64,000 bases of DNA from Reyranella sp. (GCA_019750135.1 JAIEOV010000003.1:1-64000); one strand, 5' to 3'; shown: positions 17,459-25,568, numbered from the stretch's first letter. Translations and numbers: made by a program. The notes: generated by a model not told the origin, from the letters alone.

Positions 17459-18085
17459 TTAGACGGATGTCCGCCCGATCATGGTCAAAAACTCGCGCCG
17501 TGTCTCGCCATTGTCGCGGAAAGCCCCCAGCATGCGGCTGGTCACCATGGCGACGTCGGACTTGTGCACGCCGCGGGTGGTCATGCACTGGTGCGCCGCC
17601 TCGATGACGACGGCGACGCCGCGCGGCTGCAGGACTTCCTGCAGGGTGTTGGCGATCTGCGCCGTGAGCTTCTCCTGGATCTGCAGGCGGAAGGCGAAGG
17701 CGTCGACCACGCGGGCGAGCTTGCTGATGCCGACCACGCGCTTGTCGGGAAGGTAGCCGACATGGACCTTGCCGATGATCGGCACCATGTGGTGCTCGCA
17801 GTGCGATTCCAGGCGGATGTCGCGCAGCACCACGACCTCGTCGTAGCCCTCGACCTCCTCGAAGGTCCGCTGCAGCATCTCGCGCGGGTCCTCGTCGTAG
17901 CCGCGGAAGAATTCCTCGTAGGAGCGCACGACGCGATCGGGCGTGCCGACCAGGCCCTCGCGGTCAGGGTCGTCGCCGGCCCAGCGGATCAAGGTGCGCA
18001 CCGCCGCTTCCGCTTCCTCGCGGGACGGACGGGTCAGGCCCGTCGCCAGCGAGACCAGCTCGCTCTTCTTCACCATCTTGTTCAT
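17459..18085 (-). CDS. folE: GTP cyclohydrolase I
   Basis: A 208-residue type I GTP cyclohydrolase, the first step of folate (and pterin) synthesis, converting GTP to dihydroneopterin triphosphate. Zinc ligands are visible in [20 protein letters not shown] and [12 protein letters not shown]; the core [20 protein letters not shown] is highly conserved. The start at 18085 is chosen for GAGGGAAA upstream; an ATG at 18100 is the alternative. It lies between apaG and argE on the same strand. Confidence 0.95.
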   Translation of the reverse strand: MNKMVKKSELVSLATGLTRPSREEAEAAVRTLIRWAGDDPDREGLVGTPDRVVRSYEEFFRGYDEDPREMLQRTFEEVEGYDEVVVLRDIRLESHCEHHMVPIIGKVHVGYLPDKRVVGISKLARVVDAFAFRLQIQEKLTAQIANTLQEVLQPRGVAVVIEAAHQCMTTRGVHKSDVAMVTSRMLGAFRDNGETRREFLTMIGRTSV

Positions 18086-18112
18086 GGTCGTTTCCCTCAT
18101 AGAGCCGGCGCC

Positions 18113-18505
18113 CTAATTCAACTGGCGAGTCGGGCTGGGCAGGTCGAGTGAAAAGGTCGGGATCTCGATATCGAAGTTCTCTCCGGACTCGCTCACCATC
18201 TGGTAGGCGCCGCCCATGAAGCCCGAGGGCGTGGAGAGCGACGTGGCGGAATTGTACTCGAACATCTCGCCCCGACGCAGCAACGGCGTCTTGCCGACGA
18301 CGCCCGGTCCGCGCACTTCCTGGACGCGGCCCAGCGCATCGGTGATCCGCCAGTAACGGCTGCGCAACTGCACTGCGACATCGCCCTCGTTCTGGATGCG
18401 GACGAAATAGGCCCACACAAATTGCGACTTCGCGGGATCGGATTGATCGGGCAGATATTGCGGCCTGACAGTCACTTGGATGGCACGGGTTGTGGCTGTG
18501 TACAT
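18113..18505 (-). CDS. apaG: ApaG domain protein
   Basis: A 130-residue protein of the ApaG (DUF525) family: an immunoglobulin-like fold with SQFVWAYFVRIQNEGDVAVQ, RYWRITDALGRVQEVRGPGV and STPSGFMGGAYQM. In Salmonella apaG is linked to cobalt and magnesium efflux phenotypes; the molecular role is unresolved. Length matches the family when translation begins at MYTATTR (18505, AGGA upstream). A longer frame to 18706 runs through the CDF gene and is rejected. Confidence 0.93.
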   Translation of the reverse strand: MYTATTRAIQVTVRPQYLPDQSDPAKSQFVWAYFVRIQNEGDVAVQLRSRYWRITDALGRVQEVRGPGVVGKTPLLRRGEMFEYNSATSLSTPSGFMGGAYQMVSESGENFDIEIPTFSLDLPSPTRQLN

Positions 18506-18566
18506 TCGACGATCCTGAAGTCCTGACATGAGACGTTCCCACCAAAAGGTCAAATGCACAAAGGCC

Positions 18567-19484
18567 CTACAGCCAGCGCGGATCAGCGGTGAAATCGATG
18601 GTGAGCCAGCGTTGCGGCCCCTCGCCGCCCAGCCCATCGGCGATCTCGCGCCGGATGGCGTCGACCTCGGCCACATTGTCGAGCCGCATGCCCGCGGGCA
18701 CTGCAAGATGGATCTCGATGAACTCGGCGCGGCCGACCTTGGCGGCGTAGCTGGTGTAGGTCTTGAAGCCGCGGCGGGCGATCACGCCGTCCATGACGCT
18801 GCGGACCTTGGCGTCAAGCTCGGGCGGCGTGATGAGCAGCACTTCCTGAAGCGCCTTGCGTACGGTACGGATCGGCACGAACACCAGGCAGATCGTCAGC
18901 AGCGCCAGCACGACGGGATCGACATAGGGCGTGAGGTGACCGTACGGCGTGCCGCGCAGCGACCAGGCGATGCCGAAGGCGACCAGCAGGGCCGAGGTGA
19001 TGGCGGCCGACATCAGCCAGCTCTGCGCATCGAGCCGCACGAAATCCGAGCCGATGCGGCGGTTGGCGCGCACTTCGTAGAAGAACATGGCGAAGCAGAC
19101 GATGCAGACGATCACGGCGTAGGTCATGGCCCAGTCGAAATCCAGCTGCCGGCCGCCGGCCAGGAAGCTGTCGACGGCGTTCAGGAAGGCATAGAAGCAG
19201 AGCAGCATCAGCGTGCCGCCGTTGAAGGCCAGCACCATGGGCTCGATGTGCCAGTAGCCGAACTGGAAGCGGCGATTGGTGCTTTCCCGGCTGACCAGGC
19301 GCGAGACGAACAGCGCCAGGCCCGACATGGCCGCATCGATGGCGGCGAACACGCCGTCGAACACGATCGACAGCGAGCCCGACAACAGGCCGAACACGAC
19401 GCCGAACAGCGAGACCATGATCGTCACGCAGATCGACAGGCGCAGCAGGCGTTGCTCGGCGGTGGCCTGGGACATGGCCACCAT
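18567..19484 (-). CDS. Cation diffusion facilitator family transporter
   Basis: A 305-residue inner-membrane protein with about six hydrophobic segments, and a C-terminal cytoplasmic domain from about residue 215. Metal-site acidic residues appear in IVFDGVFAAIDAAMS (second helix) and VRLDAQSWLMSA (fifth helix). The family exports Zn, Fe, Mn or Co by proton antiport. The histidine of the usual HxxxD signature is replaced (first site reads DGVFAAID), so metal preference is uncertain. It is 16 bp downstream of the PaaI thioesterase gene. Confidence 0.85.
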   Translation of the reverse strand: MVAMSQATAEQRLLRLSICVTIMVSLFGVVFGLLSGSLSIVFDGVFAAIDAAMSGLALFVSRLVSRESTNRRFQFGYWHIEPMVLAFNGGTLMLLCFYAFLNAVDSFLAGGRQLDFDWAMTYAVIVCIVCFAMFFYEVRANRRIGSDFVRLDAQSWLMSAAITSALLVAFGIAWSLRGTPYGHLTPYVDPVVLALLTICLVFVPIRTVRKALQEVLLITPPELDAKVRSVMDGVIARRGFKTYTSYAAKVGRAEFIEIHLAVPAGMRLDNVAEVDAIRREIADGLGGEGPQRWLTIDFTADPRWL

Positions 19485-19500
19485 TATCGGTCAACGACGG

Positions 19501-19998
19501 TCAGATCGGAAAGATCAGGCAGGTCGTCGTGCCGTGCGCCAGAAGCTTGCCAGCGCTGTCGTAGAGCCTGCCTTCGGAGGTGCCAATGCGCGAGCCGACA
19601 TTGATCACCTTGCCCTCGGCCTTCACCGGGCCGGTCTTGTCGGTCATCGCGCGCACGTAGTTCACCTTGATCTCGACCGTCGTGTAGCCGGTGCCGGCCT
19701 TGAGCATGGTGTGGATGCAGCAGCCCATCACCGAATCGAGCAGGGTGGCGGCGATGCCGCCATGCACGCTGCCCAGCGGATTGTAGTGGTCGAAGACCGG
19801 CGTGTAGTCGAACACGACACGGCCGAGCTCGACCTCCGACACCCGGAATCCCAGCGCCCTGCTGATCGGCGGGGCCGGAAAACGGCCCTCCAGCAGGCCC
19901 TTGAACAGGGTGAGCCCATCCATGGTGCGGGCCTGCTCGATAGGTACCACGCCGTAACCTGCCTCACCGCCCGCGCCGCTCATCATCGTCTCCGTCAT
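19501..19998 (-). CDS. PaaI-family hotdog thioesterase
   Basis: A protein of about 165 residues with the acyl-CoA thioesterase hotdog fold: FDYTPVFDHYNPLGSVHGGI with catalytic region HGGIAATLLDSVMGCC, then VEIKVNYVRAMTDKTGPVKA. Such enzymes hydrolyse phenylacetyl-CoA-like or other acyl-CoA thioesters. The start at 19998 (MTETMM) is the most likely; ATGs at 20028 or a few codons downstream are alternatives. A divergent MarR gene starts 65 bp away and probably controls it. Confidence 0.87.
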   Translation of the reverse strand: MTETMMSGAGGEAGYGVVPIEQARTMDGLTLFKGLLEGRFPAPPISRALGFRVSEVELGRVVFDYTPVFDHYNPLGSVHGGIAATLLDSVMGCCIHTMLKAGTGYTTVEIKVNYVRAMTDKTGPVKAEGKVINVGSRIGTSEGRLYDSAGKLLAHGTTTCLIFPI

Positions 19999-20007
19999 CA
20001 CGTTTTG

Positions 20008-20021
20008 CGTGCATATACACG
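20008..20021. promoter_or_regulatory. Candidate MarR operator between paaI-like and marR genes
   Basis: CGTGCATATACACG has CGTG/CACG arms around CATATA and is the only clear dyad in the 65-bp divergent intergenic region. It sits 10 bp upstream of the thioesterase start and 43 bp upstream of the MarR start. Its placement fits control of both genes. Confidence 0.45.
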
Positions 20022-20063
20022 TTTGCACTTGGCCGTCGCAAGCACCGGCATTAATCTGCCGCC

Positions 20064-20501
20064 ATGTCCGGCCTCCGCCTGTCGCCCCTCGATTGCACCT
20101 GCTTCCGCATCCGCGGCGCGGCGCGGCGCGTGACCCAGATCTACAGCAAGCATCTGGCGCCGACCGGCCTGAAGATCTCGCAGTTCTCGCTGCTCGGTTT
20201 CGTGTCGGCCCAAGGCCCGGTGTCGATGGGGCGCCTGTCGGACCTCCTGGCCACCGACCGCACGACCCTGACGCGCAACCTCGGCCCGCTCCTGAAGGAC
20301 GGCCTGATCGAGCGCGCCCAGTCGGGCGACAAGCGGCGTCACGACCTGGTGGCGACGGCGGCCGGCCGCGCCCTGTTCAAGCGCGCCCTGCCCCTGTGGG
20401 CCGCCGCCGAGCAGGAGGTGCGCGACGCCATGGGCGCCAAGCTCACCGCCGACCTGCACGGCGCCATCGATCGCTCGATGGAGAAGCTGGCGGCCCTTTA
20501 G
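20064..20501 (+). CDS. MarR family transcriptional regulator
   Basis: A 145-residue winged-helix protein. The core LKISQFSLLGFVSAQGPVS then MGRLSDLLATDRTTLTRNLGPLLKDGLIERAQS forms the DNA-recognition region, followed by the wing GDKRRHDLVATAAG. It is divergent from the PaaI thioesterase gene with an operator-like dyad in between, and its stop overlaps the convergent tenA stop by 4 bp. It probably senses an aromatic or acyl compound linked to the thioesterase. Confidence 0.9.
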   Translation: MSGLRLSPLDCTCFRIRGAARRVTQIYSKHLAPTGLKISQFSLLGFVSAQGPVSMGRLSDLLATDRTTLTRNLGPLLKDGLIERAQSGDKRRHDLVATAAGRALFKRALPLWAAAEQEVRDAMGAKLTADLHGAIDRSMEKLAAL

Positions 20502-21109
20502 AGGTTGGCGGCGAAGAAGCCGAGCTCCAGCTCCATGGCGCGGCGATAGTTGGCGCGCACGGCGGGCGTGTCGGTGGCGTGCTTGTCGAGCAGGGTCTCG
20601 AGCCGCACCGCCAGCGCCTCGAAGCCGGGGTCGGAATAGGTCTTCACCCAGTCGGCATAGGCCGGCGCGACGTTGGTCCGGGCGAGCGACTGGCCGAGCC
20701 AGGCATAGAGCCGCATGCAGGGCGTCATGGCCGCGATGGTCTCGCCGAGCTTGCCACGCCGAGCGGTGTTCAGCAGGAACTCGACATAGAACTTGGTCGC
20801 CGCGACCGGGGTCACGTTTGAAAGGTCGATCTGCAGGCGCTCGGTGTAGCTCTTGTGCAGCTTCAGTTCCTCGACGACGCCCGAGATCAGCTCCGCGAAG
20901 TCGTAGAGGTCGTCGCGCGAGGTGCCGTTGGCGAGGCAGAAGGCATAGGCCCGCGCGAAGGCTTCGAGGAAATAGGCGTCCTGCGCCACGTAACGCTTGA
21001 AGCTCTCGACCGGCAGGGACCCGTTGCCCAGTCCCTCGACGAAGTCATGGATGCGGATGCGCGCGCCCAGGTCGCCGTTGATGTCCCACAGGCGCTGCGC
21101 CAGCGACAT
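20498..21109 (-). CDS. tenA: TenA family thiaminase II/aminopyrimidine aminohydrolase
   Basis: A 203-residue all-helical TenA protein. The nucleophilic Cys is seen in AAMTPCMRLYAWLGQSLA, with the family LPVESFKRYVAQDAYFLEAFARAYA near the N-terminus and a late acidic MELELGFF. TenA salvages thiamin breakdown products by hydrolysing aminopyrimidines. GAGG precedes the start. It is downstream of metZ, separated by a strong hairpin, so is probably transcribed separately. No thiamin riboswitch is visible upstream. Confidence 0.85.
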   Translation of the reverse strand: MSLAQRLWDINGDLGARIRIHDFVEGLGNGSLPVESFKRYVAQDAYFLEAFARAYAFCLANGTSRDDLYDFAELISGVVEELKLHKSYTERLQIDLSNVTPVAATKFYVEFLLNTARRGKLGETIAAMTPCMRLYAWLGQSLARTNVAPAYADWVKTYSDPGFEALAVRLETLLDKHATDTPAVRANYRRAMELELGFFAANL

Positions 21110-21130
21110 GGTCGAGCCTCTTCGTGGTCT

Positions 21131-21163
21131 TCCGGACCGCCGGCCCGAGGCCGGCGGTCCGGA
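21131..21163 (-). terminator. Strong hairpin after metZ
   Basis: TCCGGACCGCCGGCC (21131-21145) and its exact reverse complement (21149-21163) form a 15-bp GC-rich stem with a 3-nt loop, 7 bp past the metZ stop. There is no U-tract, so it may be a Rho-assisted terminator or an mRNA-end stabiliser. Confidence 0.55.
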
Positions 21164-21169
21164 CTGATA

Positions 21170-22378
21170 TCAACCCAGCGCCTGCACCAGGTCGGCGATG
21201 ATGTCCTCGGCGTCCTCGAGCCCGACCGAGATGCGCACGGTGCCGTCGCCGATGCCGAGCTTGGCCCGCTCCTCGGCGCCGATGCGCATGTGCGTCGTGG
21301 TCGCCGGATGCGTGACCAGGCTCTTCGCATCGCCGAGATTGTTGGAGATGTCGATCAGCTGCAGGCGGTTCAGCGTCTCGAAGGCCGCCCACTTGCCGGC
21401 CTTGAGGTCGAAGGTGACGACGCCGCCGGCACCCGACATCTGCTTCATGGCGAGCGCGTGCTGCGGATGGTCCTTGCGGCCGGGATAGAGCACGCGGCCG
21501 ATCGCGGGATGGGCGGCGAGCGCGTCGGCGACGCGGGCGGCGTTGGCGCAGTGCCGATCGATGCGCAGGCCCAGGGTCTCCAGGCCCTTGACCAGCACCC
21601 AGGCGTTGAACGGGCTGAGCGAGGGTCCGGTGTTGCGGATGATGGGCTGCAGCTTGTCGAGGATGAACTCCCTGGAGCCCAGCACCGCGCCGCCCAGGGT
21701 GCGGCCCTGGCCGTCGATGTACTTGGTCGCCGAGTGCACGACGACGTCGGCACCAAACTCCAGCGGCCGCTGCAGGATCGGCGTCGCAAAGGCGTTGTCG
21801 AGCACGACCTTGGCGCCGGCCTTGTGGGCGAGGTCGCATACCGCCTTCACGTCGACGACGTCGAGCATGGGGTTGGAGGGCGATTCGAACAGCACGGCCT
21901 GCGTCGGCTTGCTGAGCGCCTTCTCCCACTGGGCGAGGTCGCCGCCGTCGACAAGCTCGCTCTGCACGCCGTACTTCGGCAACAGGTCGGCCACGATGTA
22001 GTGACAGGAGCCGAAGAGCTGGCGCGCCGCGACGATGCGATCGCCCGCCTTCAACAGCGCCAGCAGGGCGAAGAATACCGCCGACATGCCGGTCGAGGTG
22101 GCACGACAGGCCTCGGCGCCTTCCAGCGCGGCCAGGCGATTCTCGAACATGGTCACGGTCGGATTGCCGAACCGCGAATACTGATAATGCGTGCTCTCGC
22201 CCTTGAAGGTGGCCTCGGCCTCCTCCGCGCTCGAATAGGCGTAGCCCGAAGTCAGGTAGAGCGCCTCCGACGTCTCGTCGAAATTGCTGCGCAGCTGGCC
22301 TCCGCGCACAGCGCGCGTCTGCGGCCGCCACGTCGACTGATCGGCCTTCGCTTTCTTCTTGGGAATCGCTCCGTCCAT
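21170..22378 (-). CDS. metZ: O-succinylhomoserine sulfhydrylase
   Basis: A 402-residue PLP enzyme of the trans-sulfuration family that makes homocysteine from O-succinylhomoserine and sulfide. Marks are YSRFGNPTVTMFENRLAALE, STGMSAVFFALLALLKAGD, KVVLDNAFATPILQRP and the Schiff-base lysine in VVHSATKYIDGQGRTLGG. The start at 22378 follows AAGGAGAA. The assignment to metZ is strengthened by the SAM-II type riboswitch directly upstream, since this element is known to precede metZ and metA in alphaproteobacteria. SAM would switch the gene off. Confidence 0.92.
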   Translation of the reverse strand: MDGAIPKKKAKADQSTWRPQTRAVRGGQLRSNFDETSEALYLTSGYAYSSAEEAEATFKGESTHYQYSRFGNPTVTMFENRLAALEGAEACRATSTGMSAVFFALLALLKAGDRIVAARQLFGSCHYIVADLLPKYGVQSELVDGGDLAQWEKALSKPTQAVLFESPSNPMLDVVDVKAVCDLAHKAGAKVVLDNAFATPILQRPLEFGADVVVHSATKYIDGQGRTLGGAVLGSREFILDKLQPIIRNTGPSLSPFNAWVLVKGLETLGLRIDRHCANAARVADALAAHPAIGRVLYPGRKDHPQHALAMKQMSGAGGVVTFDLKAGKWAAFETLNRLQLIDISNNLGDAKSLVTHPATTTHMRIGAEERAKLGIGDGTVRISVGLEDAEDIIADLVQALG

Positions 22379-22420
22379 TGCCCTTCTCCTTACGCACGCG
22401 CCATCCAAAGACGCGCAACG

Positions 22421-22454
22421 AAAAAGCCCCCGACCTGGAAGGACGGGGGCTTTT
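22421..22454 (-). terminator. Intrinsic terminator in the metZ leader (riboswitch expression platform)
   Basis: On the minus strand AAAAGCCCCCG pairs with CGGGGGCTTTT, closed by a short TTCC-type loop, and is followed by a T-run. It lies between the SAM-II aptamer and the metZ start, so it would stop transcription before the gene when formed. Confidence 0.8.
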
Positions 22455-22466
22455 GCGAGCACCTCC

Positions 22467-22522
22467 GACCTTTTAGCGATTTTTAACGTGGTCGCAAGCC
22501 GGTCGGCTCAAATCTCCACGGT
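22467..22522 (-). ncRNA. SAM-II (SAM-alpha) riboswitch aptamer upstream of metZ
   Basis: Read on the minus strand, the conserved elements appear in order: P1 strand CGTGG (22516-22520), GATTTGAGCCG, CCGGCTTGCGA, P1 closing strand CCACG (22487-22491), GTTAAAAATCGCTAAAAGG. The GCGA of the loop can pair with TCGC of the 3' tail, giving the pseudoknot that binds SAM. I recognise this from the known alphaproteobacterial metA/metZ leader consensus. A terminator follows 12 nt later. Confidence 0.88.
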
Positions 22523-22583
22523 GGTCGTCGTATATAAGCGAAGACGGCGGCAGGCAAGCGCGATCTTGAAAGCGCCATCACCA

Positions 22584-22600
22584 TTAGCTAAGTTAGCTAA
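22584..22600. promoter_or_regulatory. Tandem palindromic octamers: likely antitoxin autoregulation site
   Basis: TTAGCTAA occurs twice (22584-22591 and 22593-22600) separated by one G and ending just before the antitoxin ATG. Each octamer is a perfect palindrome. Phd/YefM antitoxins bind such short tandem palindromes over their own promoter. Confidence 0.6.
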
Positions 22601-22601
22601 C

Positions 22602-22859
22602 ATGAAGTACGTCAACACCCACGAGGCCAAGACCCAGCTTTCCAAGCTGATCGCCGCCGTGAAGGCCGGCGAGGAGGTCGTGATCTGCCAAGCCGGCAAG
22701 CCCGTGGCGCGGTTGGCCCCCTACGAGGCGCGGCGCAAGAAGCCGCGGCTCGGGGCATGGAAGGACAAGGTCGTTCTGCGACCGGGCTGGGATTCGCCGG
22801 AGACGGACGCCGAGATCGAGGCGATGTTTGACGTGCTGAAGGACTCCGAAAGCACTTGA
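22602..22859 (+). CDS. Type II antitoxin, Phd/YefM family
   Basis: An 85-residue protein with the Phd/YefM N-terminal DNA-binding fold: MKYVNTHEAKTQLSKLIAAV then KAGEEVVICQAGKPVARLAPY. The C-terminal half (about residues 48-85), rich in charged residues and Trp, would wrap and neutralise the toxin. It is immediately followed by a PIN-domain toxin whose start overlaps its stop. A tandem palindrome at the start codon suggests autoregulation. Further upstream frame belongs to the metZ leader and is not coding. Confidence 0.9.
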   Translation: MKYVNTHEAKTQLSKLIAAVKAGEEVVICQAGKPVARLAPYEARRKKPRLGAWKDKVVLRPGWDSPETDAEIEAMFDVLKDSEST

Positions 22860-23233
22860 AGCTGCTGATCGATTCCAATGCTCTGATCTGGGCCGTCTCG
22901 CGGCCTTCTGAACTGACGGCCACAGCGCGGCAGGCGCTGCAGGATCCAGACAACGATCGTTTCGTCAGCATCGCGGCAATGTGGGAGATCGCAATCAAGA
23001 TATCCGTTGGCAAGCTCTCCCTACCGGACAGCGTGCCGGCCGCGCTCGCGATCATCGGGGCGGATCCCCTGCCGATCGTTGCACAACATGTCGTTCGCGT
23101 GCAGGCCCTTCCTCTGCACCATCGCGATCCGTTCGACCGGATGATGATCGCCCAGGCGATCGAGGAAGGTCTCACGATCGTGACGCGCGATCGCGTCTTC
23201 AGAGCCTACGGCGTGCCGCTGCTCGCGGCGTAG
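22856..23233 (+). CDS. PIN-domain toxin (VapC-like ribonuclease)
   Basis: A 125-residue PIN-domain protein. Acidic active-site residues are visible in LLIDSNALIWAV (first Asp), SIAAMWEIAIKISVGKL (Glu), HHRDPFDRMMIAQAI (Asp) and IVTRDRVFRAYGVPLL. PIN toxins cut RNA, often initiator tRNA. It begins with TTG at 22856, overlapping the antitoxin stop (TTGA), so its translation depends on that of the antitoxin. The closest family is the VapC subgroup paired with Phd-like antitoxins. Confidence 0.92.
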   Translation: MKLLIDSNALIWAVSRPSELTATARQALQDPDNDRFVSIAAMWEIAIKISVGKLSLPDSVPAALAIIGADPLPIVAQHVVRVQALPLHHRDPFDRMMIAQAIEEGLTIVTRDRVFRAYGVPLLAA

Positions 23234-23270
23234 GTGCACCGCGGGCCACGGCCCCCGTAGTGCACCTACG
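23229..23270. terminator. Inverted repeat between convergent PIN toxin and ThDP enzyme genes
   Basis: CGTAGGTGCAC (23229-23239, including the toxin stop codon) pairs exactly with GTGCACCTACG (23260-23270), with a GC-rich centre. It probably terminates both converging transcripts. Confidence 0.5.
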
Positions 23271-23274
23271 ACAA

Positions 23275-24963
23275 TCAGTGCTTCTGCTTCGCCAGTGATT
23301 GCTCACGCAGCTGAGTGAGCGTGATGCGCGAGGTCAGCGCCTCGGCGTCGGTCTTCACATGGATGATGGCGGGCTTCGCCGCCGCCACTGCGCGCTCGAA
23401 GGCCGCGGCATAGTCCTCGGTCTTCTGGACCGTCTCGCCGTGGCCGCCGAAGGCGCGCGCATAAGCGGCGAAGTCGGGGTTCTTGAGCTCGGTGCCCTGC
23501 ACGCGCGTCGGATACTCACGCTCCTGATGCATGCGGATGGTGCCGTACATGCCGTTGTCGACCACGGTGATCACGATGTTGGCGCTGTGCTGGACGGCGG
23601 TCGCGAACTCCTGGCCGTTCATCAGGAAGCAGCCGTCACCCGCCAGCGACACCACCATGCGGTTGGGTTCGGCGATCTTCGCCGCCACCGCCGCCGGCAC
23701 GCCGTAACCCATGGCGCCGCTGGTCGGCGCGAGCTGGGTCTTGAAGCCGCGATACTGGAAGAAGCGGTGCAGGAAGGCGGCGTAGTTGCCCGCGCCGTTG
23801 GTGACGATGGCGTCGTCGGGCAGGCGCTTGTTCAGCCAGGCGATGACCTCGCCCATGTTCACCGTGCCGGGCAGCGGCCCGGGCTTGATGTTGTCGAGAT
23901 ACTCGGCGTGCGCCGCCGCCGTCTCGGCCTTCCAGCGCTTGCCGTCGACCGGCCTCATTGCCTTCGCGGCGGCGGCGAAGTTCGCCATGCCGCTGTTGAT
24001 CGGCAGGGTTGCCTGGTAAACGCGGCCGAGCTCCTCGGCGCCGGCATGGACGTGCACCAGCTTCTGCTTCGGCACCGGCAGGTCGAACAGCGTGTAGCCG
24101 CCGGTCGTCGCCTCGCCGAGCCGCGGGCCGACGGCAATGATGAGGTCGCAGGCCTTCAGGCGCTTGCCCAGCGCCGGGCCGACGCCGACGCCGAGGTCGC
24201 CGGCGTAGTTGGGATGGCGGTTGTCGAACAGGTCCTGGTTGCGGAACGAGGCGCAGACCGGCAGGTCGTTTGCCTCGATGAAGGCCTTGATGTCGGCGCA
24301 GGCCTTGGCCGTCCAGCCGCCGCCGCCCACGATAACCATCGGCTTCTCGGCCGCGGCCAGGAGCTCGCGCAGCGTCGCCATGTCGTCGGCCGCCGGCGCG
24401 CCGCGCGCGATCTTGTAGGGCCCGGCGTCGGCAACCTCGACCTCGTCGACCAGCATGTCCTCGGGCAGCGCCACCACGACCGGGCCGGGCCGGCCGTTCA
24501 GCGCCGTGTGAAATGCCTGGCTGATCAGTTCGGGGATGCGCCGTGCATCCTCGATCTGGACCACCCATTTGGCCATCTGGCCGAACATGCGGCGGTAGTC
24601 GATTTCCTGGAAGGCTTCGCGGTCGGAGGCCTCGCGCGCCACTTGGCCGACCAGCAGGATCATGGGCGTCGAATCCTGGAACCCGGTATGCAATCCAATG
24701 CTGGCATTGGTTGCACCTGGACCGCGCGTCACGAAAGCAATGCCGGGCTTGCCGGTGAGCTTGCCGTAAGCCTCGGCCATGTTGGCGGCGCCGCCTTCCT
24801 GGCGGCAGATGACGAAGCGGATGGAATTGCGCTGCGCATAGAGCGCATCGAGCGCCGCCAGGTAGCTTTCGCCCGGAACGCCGAAGATCGTGTCGGTGCC
24901 GTGGATGCGCAGCTGATCGATCAGGACTTGGGCGCCGCTGCGCCGCGGATGAGAACTCGTCAT
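23275..24963 (-). CDS. Thiamine diphosphate-dependent enzyme, acetolactate synthase large-subunit-like
   Basis: A 562-residue three-domain ThDP enzyme. The catalytic Glu lies in FVICRQEGGAANMAEAYG; the central domain has EKPMVIVGGGGWTAKAC; the cofactor motif is SLAGDGCFLMNGQEFATAV...NIVITVVDNGMYG. Homologues make acetolactate, but the family also contains other 2-oxoacid or acyl-CoA enzymes, and no small regulatory subunit (ilvN) is adjacent, so a biosynthetic role is not assured. A 98-residue protein of unknown function is encoded 9 bp upstream in the same operon. AGGGAAA precedes the start. Confidence 0.85.
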   Translation of the reverse strand: MTSSHPRRSGAQVLIDQLRIHGTDTIFGVPGESYLAALDALYAQRNSIRFVICRQEGGAANMAEAYGKLTGKPGIAFVTRGPGATNASIGLHTGFQDSTPMILLVGQVAREASDREAFQEIDYRRMFGQMAKWVVQIEDARRIPELISQAFHTALNGRPGPVVVALPEDMLVDEVEVADAGPYKIARGAPAADDMATLRELLAAAEKPMVIVGGGGWTAKACADIKAFIEANDLPVCASFRNQDLFDNRHPNYAGDLGVGVGPALGKRLKACDLIIAVGPRLGEATTGGYTLFDLPVPKQKLVHVHAGAEELGRVYQATLPINSGMANFAAAAKAMRPVDGKRWKAETAAAHAEYLDNIKPGPLPGTVNMGEVIAWLNKRLPDDAIVTNGAGNYAAFLHRFFQYRGFKTQLAPTSGAMGYGVPAAVAAKIAEPNRMVVSLAGDGCFLMNGQEFATAVQHSANIVITVVDNGMYGTIRMHQEREYPTRVQGTELKNPDFAAYARAFGGHGETVQKTEDYAAAFERAVAAAKPAIIHVKTDAEALTSRITLTQLREQSLAKQKH

Positions 24964-24972
24964 GGCTTTCCC

Positions 24973-25269
24973 TTAGTTCGTGGGTGAAAACGCGGTTGGC
25001 ATCAACATCTTGTTGCCGATGTCTTTGAGATATTCTCGGCTCTTCTGCAAATAAGGCCGCTCTGCGGGAGCGTCCGCCATCGCAGGGCGACGCTTGGCGC
25101 CCATGGCGCGCGCTTCGCGCGCCGAGATATGCACGATCGCGCACACATTCCCGACCTGGGCGGCACGGAACCCGATTACAGTGTCAGCATGATTTTCTTT
25201 TTCGCGCAGCGCGAGAAACTCTCGGACGATGCCCGCCTTTAGCTCATGCGTCCGATCGCCGAGGCTCAT
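24973..25269 (-). CDS. Small protein of unknown function, upstream of ThDP enzyme
   Basis: A 98-residue soluble, charged protein I do not recognise. The start at 25269 (MSLGDRTHELKAG) has a good GGGAGGAA site; the frame extends 14 codons further but without support. It contains HADTVIGFRAAQVGNVCAIV and ARAMGAKRRPAMADAPAERP and no obvious signal peptide or membrane helix. It ends 9 bp before the ThDP enzyme gene, so the two are likely co-transcribed and possibly act together. Confidence 0.65.
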   Translation of the reverse strand: MSLGDRTHELKAGIVREFLALREKENHADTVIGFRAAQVGNVCAIVHISAREARAMGAKRRPAMADAPAERPYLQKSREYLKDIGNKMLMPTAFSPTN

Positions 25270-25568
25270 GCAATTCCTCCCTTTTCCATGTCGATTGTGT
25301 GACCTGCACAAATCGATCTCAACCCTGCCATCTTCTCGAACGGCTTACGGTGGACTCGCGCCGTGATTCAGCGCATAAAGCCTGCATTGCGATACTGTCC
25401 GACGAGCATCATCATGAGTCTCGGCACGATCGCGGAGCGCTACGCCGGTCAACATCTTCTCGTGAGCTTCTTGGTCATCTGTCAAATGTCGTCAAAACGC
25501 TTGGACCCAGTCGTCCAGCAAGCGCGAGCCGGACTCCGCTCTATCCTTCCTCCAGCCCCGAGCCTTGA
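25270..25568. other. 299-bp region between divergent genes; long leader of the RNA-binding protein gene
   Basis: No convincing gene is seen. Short frames here lack ribosome-binding sites and family features, and base composition falls below that of neighbouring genes. It must hold the promoters of the divergent small-protein/ThDP operon and of the RRM gene. A long 5' leader would suit cold-type regulation of the RNA-binding protein, but no cold-shock element can be shown. Confidence 0.4.

Noticed and set aside
20498..21130. Thiamin (TPP) riboswitch upstream of tenA
   Set aside because: Only about 20 bp separate the tenA start from the metZ terminator hairpin, and no THI-box sequence is visible.
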